DNA of 64,000 nt from Cytobacillus depressus (GCF_008923245.1 NZ_WBOS01000002.1:372001-436000), one strand, 5' to 3'; shown: positions 26,204 through 36,016, counted from the stretch's first letter. The notes: generated by a model from the sequence alone, not told the origin. Numbers and translations are program-made.

Positions 26204-27112
26204 ATGAAAATTGCAATCATTGGCGGCGGTTCATTAGGTCTGCTTTTTGCTCATTACTTAAGTAAATTGAATGATGTCCATTTATATGTGCGCACAAACG
26301 AGCAAAAAAATAAATTATTAACTGAAGGACTCCTTTTTGAAAAAAACGGACAAATCATGCACAATTTTATTCAATCTTCCCTGTTTACTGAATGGAAGGG
26401 GAGTGAAGACTTAACAATAATCGCTGTAAAGCAATATCATCTGCAAAATGTATTAAAGCAAATGGTACAAAGCGCTCCTTTTTATCATGGCTCCTTATTA
26501 TTCATTCAAAATGGCATGGGTCATTTGAAATGGCTTGATATAATGCAAACGGCAAATATTTATATAGGGTCTGTTGAGCATGGAGCAAATAAAATACATA
26601 ACAATCATGTGATCCATACCGGTAAAGGAATAACGAAACTAGCGAATTATAAGAGTAATTCTCAATTTATTTTGAAAGAGTTAGTTCAATTCACTGCAGA
26701 AGATTTTCCCTTTATGATTGAACAGGACTATGAAGAAATGCTCGTTAAAAAACTAGTGGTAAATGCGGTTATTAATCCATTGACGGCAGTTCTTAATGCC
26801 CAAAACGGGGAGCTTGTGTCTAATCCGCACTTTTACAAAATCTTTAAGCAATTATTTGCGGAAATTAGCTTAACATTAAAGCTTAACGAGAAAGCAGAGA
26901 CACTCTCACATATTGAAAACGTATGTAAAAAGACAGCCACAAATCGCTCGTCGATGCTTCAGGATCTAGATGGTAATCGGCCGACTGAAGTAGATGCGAT
27001 TCTTGGCTATATATTAGAAAAGGCAGATGAACTGGGAATGCATATTCCTCTAGCTGCAAGTTTTTATGAAGCAATTAAAGGCAAGGAGTACAAAGGAAGG
27101 AGGGAAATGTGA
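26204..27112 (+). CDS. panE: 2-dehydropantoate 2-reductase family protein
   Basis: 302 aa (YlbQ). Ketopantoate reductase fold: N-terminal NADP-binding MKIAIIGGGSLGLLFAHYLS, the linker AVKQYHLQNVL with the catalytic-region Lys, NGMGHL, and the C-terminal VVNAVINPLTAVLNAQNGEL and RSSMLQDLDGNRPTEVDAILGYI. Converts ketopantoate to pantoate for coenzyme A synthesis if it is a true PanE; paralogues exist in bacilli, so the substrate is likely but not certain. AAAGAGGAT precedes the ATG. The DUF3397 gene starts at the next base. Confidence 0.85.
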   Translation: MKIAIIGGGSLGLLFAHYLSKLNDVHLYVRTNEQKNKLLTEGLLFEKNGQIMHNFIQSSLFTEWKGSEDLTIIAVKQYHLQNVLKQMVQSAPFYHGSLLFIQNGMGHLKWLDIMQTANIYIGSVEHGANKIHNNHVIHTGKGITKLANYKSNSQFILKELVQFTAEDFPFMIEQDYEEMLVKKLVVNAVINPLTAVLNAQNGELVSNPHFYKIFKQLFAEISLTLKLNEKAETLSHIENVCKKTATNRSSMLQDLDGNRPTEVDAILGYILEKADELGMHIPLAASFYEAIKGKEYKGRREM

Positions 27113-27511
27113 GTGAGTACATTTTTTTCTTCTATCATTGCTGCATTTGTTATGATCCCGTTATTAGGGTATGTACTTGTTTTCATCATTTGTAAACAAG
27201 TAACGAAGCAGCATAAGAAAGCTGTTCATATGGCACTTGATGTGAGTACATTATTATTTATCGTTTCTGTACATTATTTAATTCTAGCCATTTGGAAGCA
27301 ATCCTTTTTATGGATTATATTTTTATCCTTACTTATTATTGCTATTATTTTTGTTTTGCTCCACTGGAAAATCAAAAATGAAATTAATTTTGCCCTTGTT
27401 ATCAAAGGGTATTGGCGTTTTAATTTTCTTTTATTTTTTACGGCGTACGTCGTATTAATGATGTTCGGATTAATTCAAAGTGTGAATGCTTTTGTTGCAG
27501 GAGGGCTGTAG
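27113..27511 (+). CDS. DUF3397 membrane protein
   Basis: 132 aa with four strong membrane helices (FVMIPLLGYVLVFIICK; MALDVSTLLFIVSVHYLIL; WIIFLSLLIIAIIFVLLHW; FNFLLFFTAYVVLMMFGLI). A Firmicute-only family without known function, commonly found between panE and bshC. Starts at GTG 27113, immediately after the panE TGA; GGAGG in the panE tail is the ribosome site. Co-translated with panE. Confidence 0.82.
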   Translation: MSTFFSSIIAAFVMIPLLGYVLVFIICKQVTKQHKKAVHMALDVSTLLFIVSVHYLILAIWKQSFLWIIFLSLLIIAIIFVLLHWKIKNEINFALVIKGYWRFNFLLFFTAYVVLMMFGLIQSVNAFVAGGL

Positions 27512-27525
27512 CTGCAGTCTTTTTT

Positions 27526-27720
27526 CGTAAAGTTTGTTGCTTTATTAGTGTGAAATTAAATTAACAATCTGAGTTGATTGGAGCGGTGGGCAGTTGACTC
27601 TTCCAAAATGCATATGCAATTTGTCGTGCGTTGTCCATTCACGGATATTTAATCACTGTCCCTCCCCGCGGAAAGCAAGTGCCGCAGCGGAGATCAATGG
27701 GCAAACTTTGAAAGCTTAAG
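27526..27720. repeat. Dispersed repeat, family C, copy 1 (internally deleted)
   Basis: Shares long runs with 58246-58502, including AGTTTGTTGCTTTAT, CTGAGTTGATTGGAGCGG and CCCTCCCCGCGGAAAGCAAG. Relative to that copy it lacks about 70 central bases (the CCTGCGGGA ... GAGACCCCGCAGG hairpin). Fills most of the 292-base gap before bshC. Confidence 0.75.
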
Positions 27721-27803
27721 CAAAGTCTTTTTCTTTTCAAATGATACAATGCTATACTCGTATCATAACTTTTGAAAACTGTAAGAAGAAAGGAAGTACA
27801 TAA

Positions 27804-29429
27804 ATGGAGGTTGTCAATCTCTCCTTACCGGCTACTAACCGGTTTGCTACGGAATATATTGCCCAAACACCTGAAATTCAAGCATTCTTTCATTATCGAT
27901 ATAATGAAAAATTAGAATATGAAAGACGATATGATGAATTAATAAGCCGTTCCTTTATGAGACAAGAGCTTGCTGCTCATATCGAACAATATATGTCTAA
28001 ATATCCAAGTTCTGATATGATTCAAGCCTCTCTGGAAAAATTAAGACAAGAAAACAGTTCAGTCATTATTGGAGGCCAGCAGGCTGGAATATTAACAGGG
28101 CCGCTCTATTCAATTCATAAAATTATTTCGATCATTCAACTAGCTAAGGAGAAGGAAAAGGATTTACACATTCCTGTTATCCCTGTATTTTGGATCGCGG
28201 GGGAAGATCATGATTATCCGGAAGTGAATCATGTATTTATTGAAAACGACAAAAAGCTTGAGAAAAGAGTTTATCCTGAAAAAATCCATGACAAACGAAT
28301 GGTTTCTGATATTAAATTAAATCGAGATCAGTGTTTAACATGGGTAGAAGATGTAATCCAATCATTAGGCGAAACGGAATATACGAAGGATTTGCTTTCC
28401 ATGATGGAAATTTCGATCCAAAAATCAGATACATTTGTTGATTTCTTTGCTCATTTAATTATGAATCTATTTAAGGATACAGGGCTTCTCATTGTTGATT
28501 CCGGAGATAAGAATCTTCGCAGGCTAGAAAAAGAGTTTTTTGCAAAGCAAATTGACAGCTGTGAAGAGATTACAAATGCTGTCCTTCGCCAGCAAATGGA
28601 ACTAACAAAAGATGGCTATTCGAAAACAATTGACATGAGCAGCCTTGCAGCTAATTTGTTTTATTATGATGAAGAGAATTATGAAAGAGTTCTCCTTGAG
28701 TATGATGGAAAATTCAGTGGAAAAGATGGTTACTTTCAATTCTCTAAACAAAACTTGCTTGAGCTCGCTAAAGAATTTCCGGAAAAACTAAGTAATAATG
28801 TAGTAACGAGGCCGATGATGCAAGAATGGCTTTTCCCAACTCTCGCTTTTATCGCAGGACCTGGAGAAATTGCTTATTGGGCTGAACTTAAGCAAGCATT
28901 CGAACAGTTTGGACTGAAAATGCCACCAATTGTTCCGCGGCTTAATATAACATTCCTTGATCGTACTGTGGAATCAGATATGAAAGAGCTGAATCTCAGT
29001 TTGGAAGAAGTATTAATATCCGGCAGTAATAAGAAGAAGGATGAATTTCTTCATTCCATTCGTGACAAACAGCTTACAGAGCTTTTTGTGAAATCTAAGC
29101 AGGATCTTCTGAAAAATTATGAGGAGCTTGAGGAACATTTGCGAGTGAATGACAAAGGCTTAGTCCCATTGCTCAAAAAGAATGAAGGCTTGCTGCTGAA
29201 GCAGTTAGAATTTATGGAAATAAAGCTTGAACAAGCTCAACAATTAAAATATGAAACGGTTATTAGTAAATATACAAGAATTGAGAATGCATTGAGGCCG
29301 TTAGAGTCCCCACAGGAAAGAGTTTTAAACGTACTATTTTATTTAAATCAATATGGATTAAACTTCGCCAATAACTTATTGGATTGCACCTATACATTTG
29401 ATGGTACCCATAAACTTATCAAAATTTAG
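27804..29429 (+). CDS. bshC: Bacillithiol biosynthesis cysteine ligase BshC
   Basis: 541 aa (YllA). Adds cysteine to glucosaminyl-malate, the last step in making bacillithiol, the low-molecular-weight thiol of bacilli. Recognised from IIGGQQAGILTGPLYSIHKIISIIQLAKEKE, PVIPVFWIAGEDHDYPEVNHVFIEN (nucleotide-binding region of the BshC fold) and FPTLAFIAGPGEIAYWAELKQAFEQFGLKMPPIVPR. The C-terminal third contains the family coiled coil. AAAGGAAG precedes the ATG. A terminator follows before mraZ. Confidence 0.93.
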   Translation: MEVVNLSLPATNRFATEYIAQTPEIQAFFHYRYNEKLEYERRYDELISRSFMRQELAAHIEQYMSKYPSSDMIQASLEKLRQENSSVIIGGQQAGILTGPLYSIHKIISIIQLAKEKEKDLHIPVIPVFWIAGEDHDYPEVNHVFIENDKKLEKRVYPEKIHDKRMVSDIKLNRDQCLTWVEDVIQSLGETEYTKDLLSMMEISIQKSDTFVDFFAHLIMNLFKDTGLLIVDSGDKNLRRLEKEFFAKQIDSCEEITNAVLRQQMELTKDGYSKTIDMSSLAANLFYYDEENYERVLLEYDGKFSGKDGYFQFSKQNLLELAKEFPEKLSNNVVTRPMMQEWLFPTLAFIAGPGEIAYWAELKQAFEQFGLKMPPIVPRLNITFLDRTVESDMKELNLSLEEVLISGSNKKKDEFLHSIRDKQLTELFVKSKQDLLKNYEELEEHLRVNDKGLVPLLKKNEGLLLKQLEFMEIKLEQAQQLKYETVISKYTRIENALRPLESPQERVLNVLFYLNQYGLNFANNLLDCTYTFDGTHKLIKI

Positions 29430-29444
29430 GCTCAATCTGAATGT

Positions 29445-29483
29445 CAAAAAAAGACTTTATCTTCCAGGATATAGTCTTTTTTT
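29445..29483 (+). terminator. Terminator after bshC
   Basis: AAAAAAAGACT and AGTCTTTTTTT form an 11-base stem, extended inward by TATC/GGATA pairing. Confidence 0.82.
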
Positions 29484-29585
29484 GTTGAAGAAAAGGAATG
29501 GAGTTAAAAAGATGCAAACTATTGTAAGGAAAAGACGAACGAAAAATGGGTAAGAAATTAAATTTTCTAAAGGGTTTTTTCACGA

Positions 29586-29630
29586 GTGGTAGAAATTAAA
29601 AAATAGTGGAGGAAAGTGGGGGGATGTGGT
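29586..29630 (+). promoter_or_regulatory. MraZ operator: GTGG direct repeats at 10-base pitch
   Basis: GTGGT at 29586, GTGGA at 29606, GTGGG at 29616 and GTGGT at 29626; the gap between the first two is exactly two periods. MraZ is known to bind short TGG(G/A)-type direct repeats spaced by one helical turn upstream of mraZ, so this is its predicted autoregulatory site. The last repeat starts a spurious GTG frame. Confidence 0.75.
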
Positions 29631-29661
29631 ACATTGGAGTAAGAAAGTGGGGTCAGTGGGT

Positions 29662-30093
29662 ATGTTCATGGGGGAGTACCATCATAACATTGATAATAAG
29701 GGCCGTCTCATTGTTCCCGCCAAATTCCGTGAAGGCTTAGGAGAAACTTTCGTATTGACTCGCGGTTTGGATCAATGTTTGTTTGGCTACCCAATGGATG
29801 AGTGGAAACAGCTTGAAGAGAAGCTGAAAGGCTTGCCGCTCACGAAAAAAGATGCTCGCGCATTTACCCGTTTTTTCTTTTCAGGTGCTACAGAATGTGA
29901 AATCGATAAGCAAGGAAGAATTAATATCACTTCCCCGCTAATGTCATATGCAAAATTAGAAAAAGAATGTGTAGTCATAGGTGTTTCAGGACGGATTGAA
30001 ATATGGAGTAAAAACCTATGGGAAGATTATTTCTCAGATTCAGAGGAATCTTTTGCTGAAATTGCAGAAAATATGATTGGGTTTGACATCTAA
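29662..30093 (+). CDS. mraZ: Transcriptional regulator MraZ
   Basis: 143 aa. Two SpoVT/AbrB-like MraZ domains ([25 protein letters not shown] and [24 protein letters not shown]) that assemble into a ring and bind repeats ahead of the division and cell-wall cluster. Start at ATG 29662 ([11 protein letters not shown]), matching the conserved N-terminus; the GTG 29626 upstream is part of the operator. First gene of the dcw cluster. Confidence 0.95.
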   Translation: MFMGEYHHNIDNKGRLIVPAKFREGLGETFVLTRGLDQCLFGYPMDEWKQLEEKLKGLPLTKKDARAFTRFFFSGATECEIDKQGRINITSPLMSYAKLEKECVVIGVSGRIEIWSKNLWEDYFSDSEESFAEIAENMIGFDI

Positions 30094-30217
30094 TGAGATA
30101 TTAAAAATATGGAGAGCAAACTTTAGGGAGAAACATGGCAGGAATGAAAGAAATGGGCGATTTGACCAATTACCTCAAATCTAAACCCTTACTCCCATAT
30201 CTAGGAAGGTGAACAGC

Positions 30218-31150
30218 ATGTTTGAACATACGACAGTATTACTGCAAGAAACAGTAGAAGGCTTGAATATTCATCCAGACGGAGTATATGTCGATTGTAC
30301 GTTAGGTGGAGCAGGGCATAGCGAATTAATTTTGTCCAAGCTATCGGAAAACGGAAAATTATATGCTTTTGATCAAGATGATACAGCCATTCTGCATGCA
30401 AAAGAGAAGCTGAAGAAATATGGTGACAGAATTACATTTATTAAAAGCAATTTTGAACATCTACAAGAGGAATTAGAGAAATTGGGAGTAGAAAAAGTGG
30501 ATGGAGTCCTTTATGACTTAGGTGTTTCATCTCCTCAATTAGATACTCCAGAACGAGGCTTTAGTTATCACCATGATGCTCCATTAGATATGAGAATGGA
30601 TATGGATGCGAATCTTTCTGCTTATGATGTAGTAAATCAGTGGAGTTTTAACGAATTAGTAAAGATTTTCTTTAAATATGGTGAAGAGAAGTTTTCAAAA
30701 CAAATAGCCCGAAAAATTGAGGCGGCGAGAGAAACAGCGCCAATTAATACAACTGGCGAGCTCGTTGAAATCATTAAAGATACAATCCCGGCTCCGGCAA
30801 GAAGAAAGGGTGGACACCCGGCAAAGAGGATATTTCAAGCAATCCGAATTGCGGTGAATGATGAGTTAGGAGTATTTGAAAGATCACTTCAGCAGGCAAT
30901 AGATATATTAAAGTCTGGCGGAAGGATTAGTGTAATTACATTCCATTCACTTGAGGATAGAATTTGTAAGGTGACATTCAAAAATGCTAGTGAAACCCCA
31001 AATTTACCTCCGGGATTACCGATTATTCCAGATGAATACAAACCGGTGATTAAACTAATTACGAGAAAGCCGATCGTTCCATCGGAAAATGAACTTGAGG
31101 CAAATAATCGAGCACGGTCAGCAAAGCTTCGAATAGCGGAAAAGTTATAA
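30218..31150 (+). CDS. rsmH: 16S rRNA (cytosine1402-N4)-methyltransferase RsmH
   Basis: 310 aa (MraW). SAM-dependent methylation of C1402 in the ribosomal P site. Motifs: [16 protein letters not shown] (SAM), [51 protein letters not shown] and [16 protein letters not shown] 30218 has GGAAGGTGA upstream; a GTG at 30209 lies on that site. The TAA stop is located at the exact edge of a family B repeat, which separates it from ftsL. Confidence 0.95.
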   Translation: MFEHTTVLLQETVEGLNIHPDGVYVDCTLGGAGHSELILSKLSENGKLYAFDQDDTAILHAKEKLKKYGDRITFIKSNFEHLQEELEKLGVEKVDGVLYDLGVSSPQLDTPERGFSYHHDAPLDMRMDMDANLSAYDVVNQWSFNELVKIFFKYGEEKFSKQIARKIEAARETAPINTTGELVEIIKDTIPAPARRKGGHPAKRIFQAIRIAVNDELGVFERSLQQAIDILKSGGRISVITFHSLEDRICKVTFKNASETPNLPPGLPIIPDEYKPVIKLITRKPIVPSENELEANNRARSAKLRIAEKL

Positions 31151-31340
31151 AGAAAACTCGCCGATTGGCGAGCCTTGGAAAGGCGAAGACAGAGGCGTAA
31201 TTGCATTTATCACGCTTATGAAAGCCACGTCCTGTGGCATTCGCCCGACTAGGACATCCTGTCCGTCGTACTTAATTCCTAAAATTGGTATCTGCATCGA
31301 ATCAACTTCTTCGCTGTCAATTTATCATTTCTTAACGTAT
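31147..31340. repeat. Dispersed repeat, family B, copy 2 (inverted, inside the dcw cluster)
   Basis: Reverse complement of the 25933-26125 element, about 194 bases. It begins ATAAAGAAAACTCGCC, so the rsmH stop codon (31148-31150) is the first three bases of the repeat end. The hairpin CTCGCCGATTGGCGAG follows at once; its T-rich side faces rsmH, so here it would not terminate forward transcription as a classic terminator. Confidence 0.8.
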
Positions 31341-31381
31341 AAAATAGAAAAAGGCGAGGCCACTAAATAGGAGGGGTAAAA

Positions 31382-31747
31382 ATGGGGAACTTAGCGAGGA
31401 AGCTTCAGCATGAGCAAAGATATGAGCAGCCAAAACAGACAGTCCAAGCACCAAAAAAAGTAAAAATCAGAAGTGCATGGCTTTCGCCAGGAGAGAAATT
31501 ATTAGGCCTTTTGTTTACGGGTGTTATCTGCTTCGGGGCTGTAAACATGGTATCGAATCAATCGGCCATCTATGAAATCAACAAAGAAATTCAAGACACA
31601 AAAATCGCGATACAAGAACAAACGAAAGTAAATGGAGACCTTGAGATGCAGGTAAGTGAACTAAGTACATATGAGCGGATTTGGGAAAAAGCAAAGGAGC
31701 TTGGCCTAAAATTAAATGAAAATAATGTTAAGGTTGTGCAAGATTAA
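31382..31747 (+). CDS. ftsL: Cell division protein FtsL
   Basis: 121 aa bitopic divisome protein. Basic cytoplasmic N-terminus (1-35), a membrane helix (about 38-58, LLGLLFTGVICFGAVNMVS) and an extracellular coiled coil (KEIQDTKIAIQEQTKVNGDLEMQVSELSTYERIWEKAKELGLKLNENNVKVV). Pairs with DivIC and DivIB to recruit PBP2B and FtsW. AGGAGGGG precedes the ATG. Its stop overlaps the pbpB start by one base. Confidence 0.93.
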   Translation: MGNLARKLQHEQRYEQPKQTVQAPKKVKIRSAWLSPGEKLLGLLFTGVICFGAVNMVSNQSAIYEINKEIQDTKIAIQEQTKVNGDLEMQVSELSTYERIWEKAKELGLKLNENNVKVVQD

Positions 31748-33999
31748 TGCTAAAAAAACAGCCGAATATTAACTTTGGAGCAGCGATATTATTTGTAATA
31801 TTTGGCCTGCTCTTTTTTGTCTTAGTTTACCGCTTTATCTCCATCCAGATTACAGGTGAAATTCGCGGACATGTTCTTGCCGCGGAGGCACAGCAAAAAT
31901 ATGAAAAAGAAAAAACAATTGAAGCAAAACGGGGAACGATTTTTGATCGTAATGGAGAAGTCATCGCGACAGATACGAATTCCTACAAGCTGATTGCCAT
32001 TTTAGATGAAAAAATGACATCAAATAAGAATAAGCCACGGCATGTAGTGGATCCCGAAAAAACTGCAAGGGAACTTGCAAAGGTTATTGATATGAAAGAA
32101 TCAGAAATTTATAGAATATTAACGAAGATCAACCCAAAAACCAATGAGAATTATTCCCAAGTTGAATTCGGAAAAGCTGGACGTGATATATCAAACCAAA
32201 AGAAACGAAAAATTGAGGAATTGAAGCTGCCTGGCATCACTTTTAGTAAAGACACAAAGAGATTTTATCCAAATGGGGTTTTTGCTTCCCATTTAGTCGG
32301 CTATGTTGAAAAGAAAGAAATTGGGCAAAACAAAACAGAAACAGTTGGGAAGCTTGGATTGGAGCAAAGCCTTAATGATATTTTGACTGGGAAAAACGGA
32401 AAGGTGAAATATGAAAGTGATATATGGGGGTACCTTTTATCTAACAGTGAGGAGCATGTGACCCCTGCGGCGAATGGTCAAGATGTTTATTTAACGATCG
32501 ATAAAAAAATCCAAACCTTTCTAGAGGATTCAATGAATAAGGTGGCAAGCCAATACAAACCGAAGAAAATTATGGCTGTTGTAGCCGATCCGAAAACAGG
32601 AGAAATTCTTGCGATGGGCCAAAGACCTTCGTTCCATCCGATTACGAAAGAAGGCATCAATGAAACATGGCATAATGAAGTCATCGAAAACTCTTTTGAA
32701 CCAGGCTCGACAATGAAGATCTTCACTTTAGGAGCTGCAATTGAAGAAGGCGTCTTTAATCTGAATGATACATTTCACTCAGGTCAATATGCTGTGGATA
32801 AAAAATCTAGAGTTCGCGATTGGAATGAAGGACGTGGTTGGGGAACGATTTCCTATTTAGAGGGAGTTCAACGTTCGTCCAACGTAGCTTTTGCCAAACT
32901 AGTAAAAGAAAAACTAGGCTATGATGCCTATGAAAAGTATTTAACAAAGTTTGGTTTTGACCATCCAACAGGGATTGAATTGCCAAATGAAACAGGCGGA
33001 AAAATCGTCTATAATTGGCCATTAGAAAAAATTACGACAGGATTTGGACAAGGTACCGCTATTACACCGATTCAGCAAATTCAAGCGGCTACAGCGATCG
33101 CAAATGGTGGAAATATGATGCAGCCGCATATTATTAGCAAAGTTGTCGATCCGAATAAAGTAGATGAAGTTGTTAAAAAGACAAAACCAAATGTTGTCGG
33201 AAAACCTATTTCAGCCAATACAGCAAAGCAAGTGCGGGATATTTTAGGGACAGTCGTTTCTTCGCCTAAAGGTACAGGGTTCAATTATTATAATATTGAA
33301 GGCTATGAGGTTGCTGGGAAAACGGGCACAGCGCAAATTCCAAAACCGACAGGCGGTTATTTAACTGGCCGTCAAAATTATGTATTTTCATTTTTAGGAA
33401 TGGCACCTAAAGATGATCCAAAATTAATCGTTTATGTTGCCGTGCAGCAACCGGAAATTGACATCTATACGAGTGGTTCTGTGCCTGTCGCAGAAGTTTT
33501 TAATCCAGTTATGAAAAGCAGCTTGCAATACTTGAATATTGATCCGGTAATTCAGAATAAAGCCCATTCTGAAACGATTCCAAACGTTACTAGCGTATCA
33601 ACTGAAGAGGCGATTAAACAATTAAGCGAGAAAGGAATGGAGCCAGTCGTTATCGGAAATGGAAGTAAGATTATCCAGCAGTTGCCTGAAGATGGAGCAA
33701 CTTTGCTTTCTGGAGAAAAGGTAATCCTTCGAACCGATGGAGACTTATTTATCCCGGATATGCTTGGTTGGTCATTACGGGATGTCATGAAGATTGCCAA
33801 GTTGGGTAATTTACAATTAAATTCCGTCGGCAATGGATATGTGAAGAAGCAAAATATGAAACCTGGTACTTTATTTTCGGAAGGTGAATATTTAATCGTA
33901 GAACTGGAACTGCCTAAAGAGAAATACAAAAAAGACGATGAAGAAGAATCTGTAGAGGAAGAATCTGTAGAGGAAGAAACGATCGAGGTAAGAGATTAA
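31747..33999 (+). CDS. pbpB: Penicillin-binding protein 2B
   Basis: 750 aa division transpeptidase. N-terminal membrane anchor, PBP dimerisation domain (about 55-230, KRGTIFDRNGEVIATD), and transpeptidase domain (about 260-600) with SxxK as STMK in EPGSTMKIF, SSN in QRSSNVAF, and GKTGTAQIPKPTG. Two PASTA domains follow (IPNVTSVSTEEAIKQLSEKG and FIPDMLGWSLRDVMKIAK). The protein ends in an acidic tail containing a tandem ESVEE repeat. Septal peptidoglycan cross-linking with FtsW. The ATG overlaps the ftsL stop. Confidence 0.95.
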   Translation: MLKKQPNINFGAAILFVIFGLLFFVLVYRFISIQITGEIRGHVLAAEAQQKYEKEKTIEAKRGTIFDRNGEVIATDTNSYKLIAILDEKMTSNKNKPRHVVDPEKTARELAKVIDMKESEIYRILTKINPKTNENYSQVEFGKAGRDISNQKKRKIEELKLPGITFSKDTKRFYPNGVFASHLVGYVEKKEIGQNKTETVGKLGLEQSLNDILTGKNGKVKYESDIWGYLLSNSEEHVTPAANGQDVYLTIDKKIQTFLEDSMNKVASQYKPKKIMAVVADPKTGEILAMGQRPSFHPITKEGINETWHNEVIENSFEPGSTMKIFTLGAAIEEGVFNLNDTFHSGQYAVDKKSRVRDWNEGRGWGTISYLEGVQRSSNVAFAKLVKEKLGYDAYEKYLTKFGFDHPTGIELPNETGGKIVYNWPLEKITTGFGQGTAITPIQQIQAATAIANGGNMMQPHIISKVVDPNKVDEVVKKTKPNVVGKPISANTAKQVRDILGTVVSSPKGTGFNYYNIEGYEVAGKTGTAQIPKPTGGYLTGRQNYVFSFLGMAPKDDPKLIVYVAVQQPEIDIYTSGSVPVAEVFNPVMKSSLQYLNIDPVIQNKAHSETIPNVTSVSTEEAIKQLSEKGMEPVVIGNGSKIIQQLPEDGATLLSGEKVILRTDGDLFIPDMLGWSLRDVMKIAKLGNLQLNSVGNGYVKKQNMKPGTLFSEGEYLIVELELPKEKYKKDDEEESVEEESVEEETIEVRD

Positions 34000-34096
34000 A
34001 CCGCAATACTTCATATTCCCTTGTCTTTTAATTCTTTTTTAAAGGGTACAAGCATATATTTGGAACGAGCCATAATCTAAGGAGGTTCGTCCGTTC

Positions 34097-36016
34097 ATGC
34101 GTGTTTCCAATGTAACAGTTCGAAAAAGGCTAACGATCGCTTTAATTGCTGGGATATTAATATTCTTCATTATTGATATTCGACTCGGATATGTCCAATT
34201 CTATTTAGGCGAAGCTTTAACAGGCGGGGCAAAGGAATTATGGAGCCGTGATATTACCTTTGAACCGGAAAGAGGGAAAATTACCGACCGGAATGGTGTG
34301 GAGCTTGCAACAAATATCAGTGCGCCGACAATTTATGTAGTTCCACGGCAAATTAAGGATCCGAATGATGCTGCTGAAAAACTGGCAGCTGTTCTCAATG
34401 CATCTAAAGAAAAAATATTTGCCCAAATTACTAAAAATGAGAAAGATGTAAAGGTAAAAGAGGGCAGAAAAATTTCCCACGAAAAGGCAAAAGAAATAAG
34501 AGCACTGAATATTGATGGTGTGTATCTTGGTGAAGATTCAAAAAGACATAATCCATTCGGTAATTATTTATCCCATGTGCTCGGTTTTGCTGGGATCGAC
34601 AATCAAGGACTGATGGGATTAGAACTTTTTTATGATAAGGAATTAAAAGGAAAAAAAGGCTCAGTCAAGTTTTATGCCGATGCAAAAGGCCGGCGAATGA
34701 ATGATATGGCAGATGATTATGACCCGCCTGAGGATGGATTGGATTTAAAGCTTACTATTGATTCTAAAGTGCAAACGATTATGGAGCGTGAACTAGATAT
34801 TGCTCAGGCAACATATAATCCTGATGGGATTATTGCTATTGCTATGAATCCGAATAATGGCGAAATTTTAGCTATGTCAAGCAGACCAAACTTTGATCCG
34901 GCAAACTTTAGGAATGTCGCTCCTGAAATCTATAACCGAAATTTACCGATTTGGAGTACATTTGAACCAGGGTCTACATTTAAGATTATTACACTAGCTG
35001 CTGCCTTAGAAGAAGGTAAGGTAAACTTGGAGAAAGATCATTTTCATGACCCTGGCTATGTGACAGTTGGCGGGGCAAGATTAAGATGTTGGAAAAAAGG
35101 CGGTCATGGCAGTCAGTCATTCCTTGAAGTCGTGCAAAACTCCTGTAACCCTGGCTTCGTTGAACTGGGGGAACGGTTAGGAAAAGAAACTTTATTCAAA
35201 TATATTAGAGATTTTGGCTTTGGACAGAAAACAGGAATCGACCTTCAAGGAGAGGGAACCGGAATATTATTCAAATTAGACCGGGTTGGACCTGTTGAAC
35301 AAGCGACGACTGCATTTGGACAGGGGGTATCTGTAACACCGATACAACAAGTAGCTGCCGTTTCTGCCGCAATAAATGGTGGAACATTGTACACCCCTTA
35401 TGTGGCAAAGGAATTGATTGATCCAAGAACAGGCGAAGTTGTTATGAGAAAAACCCCGACAGCCAAAAAGAAAGTCATATCAAAGGAAACATCAGATCAA
35501 ATTAGATACGCTCTCGAAAGTGTAGTGGCTCAAGGATCTGGGGGTAAAGCATTTATTGATGGTTACCGTGTCGGCGGAAAAACAGGAACAGCCCAAAAGG
35601 CACAAGGCGGAAGATATCTTGAAAATAACCATATTGTTTCTTTCATAGGATTTGCTCCAGCAGATGATCCGCAAATAATTGTCTATGTTGCCGTAGATAA
35701 TCCGAAGGGCACTTTGCAATTTGGAGGTGTAGTTTCGGCGCCTATTGCTGGGAATATTATAGGCGATAGCTTACGCGCCATAGGAGTTAAACCTAGAAAA
35801 GGCCAAATTGAGAAGGAAATTAAATGGCCAGATGCCCCAATGGTTGAAGTGCCAGATTTAGTCGGAATTACGAAGAAAGAGCTTGGCGAGTTATTCATTA
35901 ATTTAAAGATTGATGCAAGTGGAGAAGGAAATATAGTCGTTAAGCAAACACCCGAACCGGGTATAAAGCTAAAAGAGGGTTCTACGATTAGACTTTACTT
36001 TGATAAAGAAGAATAA
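34097..36016 (+). CDS. spoVD: Stage V sporulation protein D (SpoVD)
   Basis: 639 aa class B penicillin-binding protein needed for spore cortex synthesis together with SpoVE. Membrane anchor (TIALIAGILIFFIIDIRLG), dimerisation domain (ERGKITDRNGVELATN), transpeptidase with STFK (EPGSTFKII), SCN (QNSCNPGFV) and KTGTAQ, and a single C-terminal PASTA domain (VEVPDLVGITKKELGELFINLKID). The unpaired PASTA and SCN motif separate it from PBP2B. AAGGAGGTT precedes the ATG. In B. subtilis it is under sigma-E; no convincing sigma-E promoter is visible in the 97-base gap before it. Confidence 0.93.
   Translation: MRVSNVTVRKRLTIALIAGILIFFIIDIRLGYVQFYLGEALTGGAKELWSRDITFEPERGKITDRNGVELATNISAPTIYVVPRQIKDPNDAAEKLAAVLNASKEKIFAQITKNEKDVKVKEGRKISHEKAKEIRALNIDGVYLGEDSKRHNPFGNYLSHVLGFAGIDNQGLMGLELFYDKELKGKKGSVKFYADAKGRRMNDMADDYDPPEDGLDLKLTIDSKVQTIMERELDIAQATYNPDGIIAIAMNPNNGEILAMSSRPNFDPANFRNVAPEIYNRNLPIWSTFEPGSTFKIITLAAALEEGKVNLEKDHFHDPGYVTVGGARLRCWKKGGHGSQSFLEVVQNSCNPGFVELGERLGKETLFKYIRDFGFGQKTGIDLQGEGTGILFKLDRVGPVEQATTAFGQGVSVTPIQQVAAVSAAINGGTLYTPYVAKELIDPRTGEVVMRKTPTAKKKVISKETSDQIRYALESVVAQGSGGKAFIDGYRVGGKTGTAQKAQGGRYLENNHIVSFIGFAPADDPQIIVYVAVDNPKGTLQFGGVVSAPIAGNIIGDSLRAIGVKPRKGQIEKEIKWPDAPMVEVPDLVGITKKELGELFINLKIDASGEGNIVVKQTPEPGIKLKEGSTIRLYFDKEE

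Noticed and set aside
29626..29661. N-terminal extension of MraZ from GTG 29626
   Set aside because: The GTG is one of the 10-base-spaced operator repeats and the family starts MFMGEY at 29662.
34052..34078. Sigma-E-like promoter (GCATATAT and CATAATCT) before spoVD
   Set aside because: Spacing is too short and the start of transcription would fall inside the spoVD ribosome site.
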